64,000 nucleotides of DNA, taken from positions 171,319 through 235,318 of IMG/VR virus record IMGVR_UViG_3300028864_000014; one strand, given 5' to 3'. Both the position numbers and the translations under genes were made by a program. The stretch's first letter is position 1; every line of letters starts with the position of its first letter. Of this stretch, positions 55,315-64,000 are shown piece after piece. Origin of the DNA: a virus. The notes under the pieces were generated by a model. It did not search any database and was not told where the DNA came from. It was given only the letters and a program-made list of their open reading frames with translations.

Positions 55315-55332
55315 TATTTCTATATATAAATT
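55315..55332 (-). promoter_or_regulatory. putative late promoter element (53344 adhesin)
   Basis: Minus-strand TTTATATATAGAAATAAA a few bases before the ATG at 55305. Confidence 0.62.
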
Positions 55333-55359
55333 AAATAAAATTAACAATTGAAAATAAAA

Positions 55360-55390
55360 AACTCAGTTAAAATATTTTAACTGAGTTTTT
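55360..55390. terminator. repeated-type terminator
   Basis: AACTCAGTTAAAA and TTTTAACTGAGTT with T run. Confidence 0.85.
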
Positions 55391-55406
55391 TTAGGTATTT
55401 TATGAG

Positions 55407-57197
55407 TTAAGCATTTGCACTCACAATAACAGTCTTATCATATATTAACTTTAACTGTGATGAAGAATTACTAAATATTTCTTTTGTATATGAATTATAA
55501 ACATAAGTAGATGATAAAAAATTTGTTCCAGTAACACCACATTGAATAAAATTGTGAGCAAAATTACTTCCTATTGTATTACCACTAAATGTCTCTATTA
55601 TTGAATTATTTGTAAAATAATTTCCTACTGTATTAATACCAAAATAATTTGATATTGAATTATGTCCAAAATCAGTTCCTATTATATTAGTACCAAATCC
55701 ACTTTTTATTGTATTATACATAAAATTAGTTCCTATTGTATTAGCACCAAAATTACTTCCTATTGAATTATATCCAAAATTAGTTCCTATTTTATTATTA
55801 CCAAAATTTCCTCCTATTACATTCAAAGAAGAATTGTTTCCTATCGTGTTAGTACCAAAATTTCCTCCTACCACATTTAAAGTGAAAGCGTTTCCTATTA
55901 TATTATATCCAAAATTGATATCTATAATATTATTAGTGAGTCCATATCCTATAAAATTAAATTGACAATTACGTTCAATTGAATTATAAGTAAAACTATC
56001 ACCTATTACATTAAAATTAAAACTATTTCCTATTGTATTATCAGAAAAACTTCCTCCTATTGAATTAATAGCGAAACTGTTTCCTAATTTATTTTTATTA
56101 AATGCATATGAAATAGAATTATTATAAAAACTATCTCCTATTGTATTAGTATTAAAACTATTTCCTATTGTGTTCTCATAAAAATTGTTTCCTATAGTAT
56201 TATTATAAAAACCAGATCCAAGTGTGACTGAATTATTGTTTGATATTATATTTGTTGATGACTGTTCAATTGAAATATTGAAACTCGATGAATAATCCCA
56301 AAACATATTATAATCTGTATATCCAGTCGAACATGGAATATTAACACTGAACAAAGCCCAACTATTTTTATATGGACTTGTGTAACTTAAATTACCCCAT
56401 TCAAATAATTTCCAAATTGAATCAATGGATGGATCAATTCCAGTCACAAGATTATTCATACAAATATAAATCTTAGTTGTTCCACCACTTAAAACAACAT
56501 CATTCTTATTGTATGTCGTACTATTATTCCAAATGTTAGTAACATTCAATTGAAATCTTCTGAACTTTACCTTTCTAAAATCAAAAGGTATGTCATTAAC
56601 CTGAATTGTGTCTATCCTTCTATAAATATATCCTTTAGTACAACCAGATACCATACTTTGATTATTAGTATAATTATAATAAATAATATCCTGAGGATAT
56701 AATGCTGAATATGCTTCTGGTTTTAATGAATTAATACCACTTGCTGTAACTAATAAAGGTTCTGTTGTTCCTGAACTTAACTCAGTTGTTTTAGGAATTA
56801 CATATACTGTCTGATAATCTGTTATTAAATATTGATTACCTATTGTTAATCCATTTGAAGATATTAAATTAGATAAACTATTATATGTCAAATTTGTAAC
56901 TGTACTTGTACTTCCACTAGGAGAATTACCAGATGTTCCAGATGTTCCTGAACCTGATGTACCAGAAGTTCCTGAATTTCCAGCAGATCCATTCTGTCCT
57001 GAAGTTCCTGACGTTCCTGAATTACCAGAACTTCCTGTGTTTCCAGTTGATCCATTCTGTCCAGATGTGCCTGATCTACCTGCTGTTCCACTAGTTCCAT
57101 TTTGACCTGATGTACCAGACGTACCTGTTGATCCACCTGTTGTTCCAGATAACCTTCCTTCAACCCATTCTTCACTCACCAATTGAATATTTATCAT
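55407..57197 (-). CDS. tail fibre with collagen-like region, 596 aa
   Basis: Anchor I-Q-L-V-S-E-E-W-V, long G-T-S/Q-N-G triplet region (about 18-100), ITDYQT domain and R-R-I-D-T-I-Q, solenoid repeats (about 335-550) with many N-F-G units, and the end Y-T-K-E-I-F and V-I-V-S-A-N-A. N-terminal quarter nearly identical to 51125-52870, the solenoid different. Probable receptor-binding fibre. Confidence 0.9.
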   Translation of the reverse strand: MINIQLVSEEWVEGRLSGTTGGSTGTSGTSGQNGTSGTAGRSGTSGQNGSTGNTGSSGNSGTSGTSGQNGSAGNSGTSGTSGSGTSGTSGNSPSGSTSTVTNLTYNSLSNLISSNGLTIGNQYLITDYQTVYVIPKTTELSSGTTEPLLVTASGINSLKPEAYSALYPQDIIYYNYTNNQSMVSGCTKGYIYRRIDTIQVNDIPFDFRKVKFRRFQLNVTNIWNNSTTYNKNDVVLSGGTTKIYICMNNLVTGIDPSIDSIWKLFEWGNLSYTSPYKNSWALFSVNIPCSTGYTDYNMFWDYSSSFNISIEQSSTNIISNNNSVTLGSGFYNNTIGNNFYENTIGNSFNTNTIGDSFYNNSISYAFNKNKLGNSFAINSIGGSFSDNTIGNSFNFNVIGDSFTYNSIERNCQFNFIGYGLTNNIIDINFGYNIIGNAFTLNVVGGNFGTNTIGNNSSLNVIGGNFGNNKIGTNFGYNSIGSNFGANTIGTNFMYNTIKSGFGTNIIGTDFGHNSISNYFGINTVGNYFTNNSIIETFSGNTIGSNFAHNFIQCGVTGTNFLSSTYVYNSYTKEIFSNSSSQLKLIYDKTVIVSANA

Positions 57198-57206
57198 AGT
57201 TAATTT

Positions 57207-57224
57207 TATTTCTATATATAAATT
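57207..57224 (-). promoter_or_regulatory. putative late promoter element (55407 fibre)
   Basis: Minus-strand TTTATATATAGAAATAAA upstream of the ATG at 57197. Confidence 0.62.
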
Positions 57225-57250
57225 AAACTAACTGATTAAACAATAAATAA

Positions 57251-57280
57251 AAAACTCAGTTAAATTAACTGAGTTTTTAA
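57251..57280. terminator. repeated-type terminator
   Basis: AACTCAGTTAA and TTAACTGAGTT with T run. Confidence 0.85.
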
Positions 57281-57296
57281 TTTTTTATAAATCTAA

Positions 57297-58874
57297 TTAT
57301 TCAATGACATCTACTATTGTTGTCACATCATATACTAACTTGTTAAGCCCTGTTGAATCAACATATAAGTTTTTAGTATAGGCTAAATAGATATATGTTG
57401 ATGATGATAAATCTAATCCAGATCCAAAATTATCACATATATTGTTCATAGTAAAATTACTTCCAATTGTATTAGTATTAAAGTTACTTCCAATTGAATT
57501 ATTTTGAAAGTTACTTCCAATTGAATTATAATTAAAATCACTTACAATTGTATTACCACTAAAAATACTTTCAATAGAATTATTATTAAAATTACTTCCA
57601 ATTGCATTTCTTTCAAATCCATATCCAATTGAAGTATTAGTATTAAAATCACTTCCAATTGAATTTTTTTGAAAGTTACTTAATATAGTATTATATTGAA
57701 AGTTGCTTCCTATATTATTATATTGATAATAATTATCCACACTATTAAAATTGAAATTATTTGAAATTGTATTATAGTTGAAATTTGCGCCAATTGTATC
57801 ATTATTGGAAAATAGACTTCCAATTGAATTATTATTAAAATTATTTCCAATATTAGAGTTGGAACTAAAATCTGCTCCAATTAAATTATTATAAAAACTA
57901 CTTGCAATATTATTACTAGTAAAATTACCTCCAATTATATTATTGTAAAAATTATTTGAAATTGTATTATAGTTGAAATTATTTGAAATTGTATTACCAC
58001 TAAAATTAATATCAATATTATTATTTTGAAAATATGATTCAATATTATTAGAGTTAAAATTATCTCCTATGTTGTCATTTTTATTAAAATCACTTCCAAT
58101 TATATTATTGTAAAAATTATTTGAAATTGTATTATGGTAAAAATTATTTGAAATTGTATTACCACTAAAAAATTTTCCAATTGAATTATACATAAAGTAA
58201 TTTTCAATACTATTATCATTAAAATTGTCTCCTATTGTATTACCTGAAAAACCAGTTCCTATTTTATTATTCTTAAAATTGCTTCCTATTGTATTACTAT
58301 TAAAACCATCTCCTATTGTATTATCACGAAAATTACTTCCTAAAATTATAGAATTATTTTGATCTATTCTATAATTTAGTGCTCCTATTTTATTATTAAA
58401 AGCAGTTGAATAATCAACAAAAAAATTATAAACTGTAACTCCACTACTTATATAATTATTTACAATCTTAAAATTTCTAAAATCAAAAGGCATATCATTA
58501 TTCTGTATTGTATCTATCCTTCTATAAATATATCCTTTAGTAGAACCATGTATAACATTAGTATTATTATTGAAATCATAATATATAATATCCTTAGGAT
58601 ATAATGCTGAATATGCTTCTGGTTTTAATGTATTAACTCCACTAGCTGTTACTAATAAAGGTTCAATTATACCAGTGAAAGTATTTCCATAATATGCATC
58701 AATATAAATAGTCTGATAATCTGTAATCAAATACTGACTTCCAATTGTTAATACACTATTATTAATCAAATCGCCCAATTCATTATATGTAACATTAGTT
58801 ACTGAAGAACCACCAGTACCTCCGCCTAATTGTCCTTCAACCCACTCTTCACTTGCTAATTGTATATTTATCAT
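57297..58874 (-). CDS. tail fibre without collagen-like region, 525 aa
   Basis: Anchor I-Q-L-A-S-E-E-W-V-E-G-Q-L-G-G-G-T-G, then directly the ITDYQT domain (about 25-130). The solenoid (about 165-480) has highly regular F-x-x-N-x-I/S-I-G-x units and includes repeated near-identical blocks. The end has Y-T-K-N-L-Y-V-D-S. The W-Q-x-N-V-x-N-V-W-N-S segment found in the other fibres is missing, so part of the connector has been deleted. Confidence 0.9.
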   Translation of the reverse strand: MINIQLASEEWVEGQLGGGTGGSSVTNVTYNELGDLINNSVLTIGSQYLITDYQTIYIDAYYGNTFTGIIEPLLVTASGVNTLKPEAYSALYPKDIIYYDFNNNTNVIHGSTKGYIYRRIDTIQNNDMPFDFRNFKIVNNYISSGVTVYNFFVDYSTAFNNKIGALNYRIDQNNSIILGSNFRDNTIGDGFNSNTIGSNFKNNKIGTGFSGNTIGDNFNDNSIENYFMYNSIGKFFSGNTISNNFYHNTISNNFYNNIIGSDFNKNDNIGDNFNSNNIESYFQNNNIDINFSGNTISNNFNYNTISNNFYNNIIGGNFTSNNIASSFYNNLIGADFSSNSNIGNNFNNNSIGSLFSNNDTIGANFNYNTISNNFNFNSVDNYYQYNNIGSNFQYNTILSNFQKNSIGSDFNTNTSIGYGFERNAIGSNFNNNSIESIFSGNTIVSDFNYNSIGSNFQNNSIGSNFNTNTIGSNFTMNNICDNFGSGLDLSSSTYIYLAYTKNLYVDSTGLNKLVYDVTTIVDVIE

Positions 58875-58883
58875 TTATCATTT

Positions 58884-58900
58884 TATTTCTATATATAAAT
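58884..58900 (-). promoter_or_regulatory. putative late promoter element (57297 fibre)
   Basis: Minus-strand ATTTATATATAGAAATA before the ATG at 58874. Confidence 0.62.
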
Positions 58901-58911
58901 TAACAAACTAA

Positions 58912-58944
58912 AAAACTCAGTTAAATTATTTTAACTGAGTTTTT
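58912..58944. terminator. repeated-type terminator
   Basis: AACTCAGTTAAA and TTTAACTGAGTT with T run; ends the glycosyltransferase gene. Confidence 0.85.
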
Positions 58945-58946
58945 GT

Positions 58947-59561
58947 TTAATTAATATCAGATGTTATATTTAACGATTGATCAAATATTCCCTCACAATA
59001 CATATACTTATTGTCCAATTTTATAATATATAAAATACTATCAATATTTAAATCAGATGATGCAAAATCCTTTATACATTTAAAAGATTCTTTATGAATA
59101 GCATAACTATGAGTGAATAATTTACCTGGAATTTTTTCAATTCCTTTATGTACTTTATCTCTGAATATTCCTTTAATGATATTATTCTCCTTCCTGAATT
59201 GTATCATATTATCAAAATAAAATAAATTCCAATTATTGTTCTTTAAAAAATTAAAACAAATATCTAAATGATAATCTAATTTTTTTTCAATCTCTATGTT
59301 ATCCTGATTAAAACAAACATCATCCTCAAATATAAATATCTTATCATAATCATTTTCTATAGCATCATCTATACAACTAATATGAGATGATTTACAAGAT
59401 TTAGTAGAACTAATATCATCAGTGATAGGAACAATTTTCTTATATTTAGTTATATTTAATATTCTAAACATATTCATTATGTTATCATATCTATCAGTCC
59501 TAATTGGTAAATTTATAAAATATACCATATCAAAATATTCAAAATAATTATGCAGTAGCAT
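58947..59561 (-). CDS. family 25-type glycosyltransferase
   Basis: V-Y-F-I-N-L-P-I-R-T-D-R (13-24) is the hallmark opening of GT25 (LPS biosynthesis, procollagen galactosyltransferase) enzymes. S-S-H-I-S-C-I-D-D-A-I near residue 60 corresponds to the family's C-x-x-S-H segment. F-I-F-E-D-D-V (76-82) is the metal-binding acidic motif. Full length is 204, short but complete for phage forms. It starts inside the fibre gene 59548-61074, so the two are coupled. It may glycosylate fibres or alter host glycans. Confidence 0.85.
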   Translation of the reverse strand: MLLHNYFEYFDMVYFINLPIRTDRYDNIMNMFRILNITKYKKIVPITDDISSTKSCKSSHISCIDDAIENDYDKIFIFEDDVCFNQDNIEIEKKLDYHLDICFNFLKNNNWNLFYFDNMIQFRKENNIIKGIFRDKVHKGIEKIPGKLFTHSYAIHKESFKCIKDFASSDLNIDSILYIIKLDNKYMYCEGIFDQSLNITSDIN

Positions 59562-61074
59562 CTACTATTGTTACTTTATCATAAATTAATTTTCTTTGAC
59601 CTGATGAATTAACAAATAAATCTTTAGAATATTGATTATAAACATGAGTGGATGATGTGAAATTTAATCCACTATGATCAAAATTAAAATAATCACAAAC
59701 ATTATTCATTGTAAAATTGCTTCCAATTGTATTACTATTAAAATAACTTCCAATTGTATTATATTGAAAATTACTTCCAATTGTATTACTATTAAAATAA
59801 CTTTCTATACTATTATTTTGAAAATACATTATAATATTATTAAATGTAAATACATTTTCAATCGTATTATTTTGAAAATTACTTCCGATAGTATTATAAT
59901 AAAAATTACCAAAAATAGTATTATTATTAAATAAACTTCCTATACTATTATTTTGAAAAGCATTTCCAATTGTATTATACTGAAAATTATTCAAAATTGT
60001 ATTCCAATTAATCATACCTCCAATTGTATTAAATCTAAAATTTATTCCAATAATATTACTGTCAAAATAATCATCTATTGAATTATTTTGAAAAAAATCA
60101 TCTAATAAATTATCAGAAAAATTGTTTTTTATTGAATTATTATTAAATCCAAAACCAATCAAATTATTGAAAAAATATGAACCTATTTTATTAAAACTAA
60201 ATGAATTAAAAATAGTATTGTTGAAAAAATATGAACCTATTTTATTGTTATTAAATTGATAACCAAATATTACATTATTTGAATATGTAATCATATCTGA
60301 TCCATATATATTTGACATAGGAATTAAAAATTGTTTATCTATAATATTATTAAAACTAGTATTATAATCATTCCAATTACTCCACATATTATAATCTGTA
60401 TAACCAGTAGAACAAGGTAAATATAAAGCATTAAACTGATATCCTACACTTGTCGTACTTACATATGATTTGTTACTTATCATATAAAATGTATTCCAAT
60501 AATTAGTATTACTTAACTGATTACCTGTATTTCCACTTACTATACTAACATACAGAATATTATTTGTATTACCGCTTAAAACAACATTATTACGATTATA
60601 TGTTGTTCCAGAATTCCAAACTTCACTAACATTTATTTGCCATCTTCTAAACTTAACATTCCTAAAATCAAAAGGAATATCATTGTTCTGTGCAGTATCT
60701 ATCCTTCTATAAATGTAACCTTTAGTACATCCAATTACCATAGTCTGATCACTATAGTAATTATAGTAAATTATATCCTGAGGAAATAAACTTGAATATG
60801 CCTCAGGCTTTAATTTATTAACTCCACTTGCTGTAACTAATAAAGGTTCTGTCATTCCACTATTTATATCAGTTGTATTAGGTATCTTATGTACTGTTTG
60901 ATAATCAGTAATTAAATATTGTCCACCAATAGTTAAATTATTAGTATTAATTAATGATGTTAATTCATTATATGTAACATCAGTTACTGAATTTGTGTTG
61001 CCTGTTGATCCACCAGTACCTCCGCCAAACTGTTCCTCAACCCATTCTTCACTTGCTAATTGTATATTTATCAT
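59548..61074 (-). CDS. tail fibre coupled to the glycosyltransferase, 508 aa
   Basis: Anchor I-Q-L-A-S-E-E-W-V-E-E-Q-F-G-G-G-T-G, ITDYQT domain (about 30-165), W-Q-I-N-V-S-E-V-W-N-S connector, solenoid (about 265-465), then Y-S-K-D-L-F-V-N-S and V-T-I-V-D-A-T-A. The stop region overlaps the glycosyltransferase start by 14 bases. No collagen-like region. Confidence 0.9.
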   Translation of the reverse strand: MINIQLASEEWVEEQFGGGTGGSTGNTNSVTDVTYNELTSLINTNNLTIGGQYLITDYQTVHKIPNTTDINSGMTEPLLVTASGVNKLKPEAYSSLFPQDIIYYNYYSDQTMVIGCTKGYIYRRIDTAQNNDIPFDFRNVKFRRWQINVSEVWNSGTTYNRNNVVLSGNTNNILYVSIVSGNTGNQLSNTNYWNTFYMISNKSYVSTTSVGYQFNALYLPCSTGYTDYNMWSNWNDYNTSFNNIIDKQFLIPMSNIYGSDMITYSNNVIFGYQFNNNKIGSYFFNNTIFNSFSFNKIGSYFFNNLIGFGFNNNSIKNNFSDNLLDDFFQNNSIDDYFDSNIIGINFRFNTIGGMINWNTILNNFQYNTIGNAFQNNSIGSLFNNNTIFGNFYYNTIGSNFQNNTIENVFTFNNIIMYFQNNSIESYFNSNTIGSNFQYNTIGSYFNSNTIGSNFTMNNVCDYFNFDHSGLNFTSSTHVYNQYSKDLFVNSSGQRKLIYDKVTIVDATA

Positions 61075-61085
61075 TTATTATTTTT

Positions 61086-61102
61086 ATTTCTATATATAAA
61101 AT
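61086..61102 (-). promoter_or_regulatory. putative late promoter element (59548 fibre)
   Basis: Minus-strand ATTTTATATATAGAAAT upstream of the ATG at 61074. Confidence 0.62.
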
Positions 61103-61118
61103 CTTATATTTGAAGAAC

Positions 61119-61198
61119 AGCCTAATCAATTAGAGACGCGTTCCCCAAAAGTCATCAATTACACTCAAGCCTAATCAATTAGAGACGCGTTCCCCAAA
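61119..61198. repeat. 31-bp direct repeat pair
   Basis: Identical 31-base copies at 61119-61149 and 61168-61198, separated by 18 bases. Each contains the near-palindrome CTAATCAATTAG and GACGCGTTCCCC. They are G+C-richer than their surroundings. They lie in the leader between a 27-residue gene and a fibre gene, so a regulatory or RNA role is plausible. The rest of 61199-61307 shows nothing clear. Confidence 0.85.
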
Positions 61199-61307
61199 CT
61201 ACCAACTCTGAACACTTGAAATAACCTCACCTTATGACTAACACAACACGCAAAATAAACCCACCATGAAATATATGATGAGCAACTTCAATAGCTTAAA
61301 AATGTTT

Positions 61308-61391
61308 TTAACCTACTACAATAGGATCATCTCCAGGTGAAGTTCCCTTAAATGCCTTAGTAGTCGTACTGGTTGTGATAATGTCTTCCAT
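61308..61391 (-). CDS. 27-aa protein at the head of the fibre operon
   Basis: A complete ATG-to-TAA frame encodes 27 residues (M-E-D-I-I-T-T-S-T-T-T-K-A-F-K-G and P-G-D-D-P-I-V-V-G). It has a late-type element in the usual place upstream, which supports it as a real gene. Possibly a leader peptide or small virion protein. Confidence 0.55.
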   Translation of the reverse strand: MEDIITTSTTTKAFKGTSPGDDPIVVG

Positions 61392-61401
61392 ATTACTTTT
61401 C

Positions 61402-61418
61402 TTCTATATATAAAAAAA
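61402..61418 (-). promoter_or_regulatory. putative late promoter element (27-aa gene)
   Basis: Minus-strand TTTTTATATATAGAAGA, about 12 bases before the ATG at 61391. Confidence 0.6.
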
Positions 61419-61464
61419 CCTTCTATTATACTTCAGATAATTTTTTTATTCCAAAATTTTTTAT

Positions 61465-61472
61465 TACCTTTA
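61465..61472 (+). promoter_or_regulatory. weak -7 element before 61491
   Basis: TACCTTTA, one base off TAnnTTTG, lies 19 bases before the ATG. It diverges from the minus-strand late element at 61402. Confidence 0.5.
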
Positions 61473-61490
61473 TAACTTAAATATAATTGT

Positions 61491-62683
<1,193 letters not shown>

Positions 62684-62689
62684 CACTGA

Positions 62690-63080
62690 GAATAATACCT
62701 CAAATTTTTTTCCCAAAAAAATTTTTTGATTCCTAAATATAACTCTTTATTGTACAAAATTACTTAACATAAAAAAACTCTGAGAAATAACTCTAAAATT
62801 TTTCCCCAAAAAAAAATTTTGAATTTAACATATAGTAACAATTTAACTGGGTAAAATAACTCTAAATTTTTACCAAAAAAAATTTTTTGAATTTCAATAT
62901 CCAACTTAATTTATTTAAAAAATACTCTGATACAAAATACTCAAAAAATTTCCAAAAAAAAAAAATTGATTTCTCATATTTCAATATTTTAACTGGGTAA
63001 AATACCTCTAAAATTTTTCCAAAAAAAAAATTCAAATATTGATATAAAAAACACATGGGGAATTTTTCAAATATTAACAT
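62690..63080. repeat. degenerate AT-rich tandem repeats
   Basis: Five related units at about 62690, 62780, 62850, 62925 and 62990 carry CTCTGAG- or CTGGGTAAAATA-like starts, CTCTAAATTTTTCCCC-like centres and long A runs with ATTTTGAATTT ends. No credible coding frame is present; the open frame on the other strand is an artefact of composition. Could be an origin or termination region. Confidence 0.75.
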
Positions 63081-63104
63081 ACTCAAATATTAACAATTTT
63101 TCGC

Positions 63105-63530
63105 CATGGCTGCCCTATACCTGCATACACACTCTACACGCGCAAGTCGCTCAACACCATCACCAAGTCTAGTAGGCAAGTGTTCATGAACATCCGACTC
63201 AAGTGCGAATTCGTATTAACACTTAGTAAGTCACGGCCGACTTTCGCGCGTCGTCATCTCCGACAAATGTTCATGAACTTCTTCGCTCCCTCTCTTGATG
63301 GACAACCTTGTGAAGAACTCTTTAAAAATTTCTAAGATTTCTATCATGGTACTTAGATACCTTAGCAGCAGTATTGATATGTTGATACCAGATACCACCC
63401 AGTGGATAGCACCCCAGTAGTACCCAAGTATTACACACAACCTGTGTATATCATTCATCCACCATGACAACATAGTTATAACTATGCATAGTATTATAAT
63501 CAATGACATCAGTATAGTTATATGTATAAG
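63105..63530. other. non-coding segment of atypical composition
   Basis: The sequence from about 63105 to 63530 is visibly richer in G and C than the rest of the window and contains GTTCATGAAC palindromes at about 63183 and 63269. Open frames on the minus strand have no start context and poor composition. I see no recognisable gene, tRNA or rRNA. Confidence 0.6.
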
Positions 63531-63564
63531 CATACAAGTATGATAGACTACTGTATATTATATT

Positions 63565-63830
63565 TATATACATATAAAGATATACTGTGTAGTGTATAGA
63601 AAACAATAAACTTTTTATTAATGTAGATACATATGTATAATAAATTAAACTTATTAATAAAATGTATCTATACATTTTATATAGGGTTGAGTTCACCCGA
63701 ATTAACGCATCAGGAGAGTAAGTTCATTAGACCCTCGTTGAATGATGAAAGAAAAGTATATCACATGATGTGGTGTTACGGAACTATATACATATAAAGA
63801 TATACTGTGTAGTGTATAGAAAACAATAAA
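63565..63830. repeat. 46-bp direct repeat pair
   Basis: Identical 46-base copies at 63565-63610 and 63785-63830, 220 bases apart. Between them lie inverted arms ATGTAGATACAT/ATGTATCTATACAT (about 63620-63680) and GGGT/ACCC. Confidence 0.85.
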
Positions 63831-63870
63831 TGCTCTCAACAAATAAAATGTTAAGAGCATTTATTGTGTA
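63823..63870. terminator. 14-bp perfect hairpin
   Basis: ACAATAAATGCTCT (63823-63836) pairs with AGAGCATTTATTGT (63854-63867). It overlaps the end of the second 46-bp repeat. Terminator or origin structure. Confidence 0.7.
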
Positions 63871-63914
63871 GATAATGTTCAGGACATTTATATGTACGTG
63901 TTGTCCTTATGATA

Positions 63915-63983
63915 TGTTAAGGTATATGTCTATGGCATTTGTGTGGTCACGTGTGAATAATGTTAAGGTATGTGTTAAGGTAT
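63915..63983. repeat. iterated TGTTAAGGTAT
   Basis: Exact copies at 63915-63925, 63961-63971 and 63973-63983; the last two are 12 bases apart. The series may continue past the window end. Confidence 0.65.
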
Positions 63984-64000
63984 GTACATATGTAATGGTA

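Noticed and set aside
61119-61198. CRISPR array from the 31-bp repeats
   Set aside because: Only two repeats, an 18-base spacer and no cas genes.
63231-63696. Two minus-strand frames in the atypical region
   Set aside because: Composition and lack of start signals do not support them; the 46-bp repeat and inverted arms cross the second one.

Overview
The window looks like part of a large, very AT-rich double-stranded DNA phage genome whose host is probably a Bacteroidota (Flavobacterium-like) bacterium. The evidence is the Bacteroidota-type promoter motif TAnnTTTG, usually with an upstream TTTG, before most plus-strand operons; small proteins resembling ones common in Bacteroidota phages (for example 11840-12028 and 22743-23159); and host-derived domains in the tail genes (Fib_succ_major, a PMP-like beta-helix opening, the ITDYQT domain). 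Ordinary TAA, TAG and TGA stops are used. No terminase, capsid, polymerase or portal gene lies in this window.

Layout. (1) 1-24110, plus strand: an accessory region of about 80 mostly tiny genes, often overlapping as ATGA. Recognisable products are a YqeY-like protein, an FTR-like iron-sulphur protein with a missing cysteine, an HD-domain protein, a radical SAM protein, zinc-ribbon proteins, a PnuC-like membrane protein and a secreted Ser/His-rich protein. Two unidentified structured RNAs lie at 11640-11830 and 12791-13015. (2) 24174-45291, mostly minus strand: tail fibre and adhesin genes with short accessory genes. (3) 45493-51091, plus strand: a tandem array of 13 paralogues of one unknown ~135-residue family. 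(4) 51125-61391, minus strand: five more large fibre/adhesin genes, a GT25-type glycosyltransferase and short partner genes. (5) 61491-62683, plus strand: two more members of the array family. (6) 62690-64000: no credible genes, but degenerate tandem repeats, a 46-bp direct repeat, palindromes and a visibly different base composition.

Most tiny genes fall into families. Family A: helical, with a D-I/L-A-x-x-L-Y motif. Family B: starts with K-I-G-D-K-V, probably a small beta-barrel. Family C: K-D-I-E-K-x-L-R near the end. Family D: W-x-Y-D-E, the array family. All four otherwise dissimilar families carry the same short basic motif, roughly [IL]-R-K-x-K-L-x-[KE]-[LI], called the RK-KL motif below. 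It is at the C-terminus in A, B and most of C and internal in D. About 50 genes have it. This is the most unusual feature of the window.

The fibre genes share a very short N-terminal anchor (I-x-L-A-S-E-E-W-V), a conserved ITDYQT domain, a variable solenoid of nine-residue repeats and a conserved C-terminal block, so they look like a recombining set of receptor-binding proteins. Minus-strand structural genes are preceded by a different recurrent element (TATATATAGAAATAAAA, near the ATG), suggesting a separate late promoter class, and most are followed by near-identical hairpin terminators.
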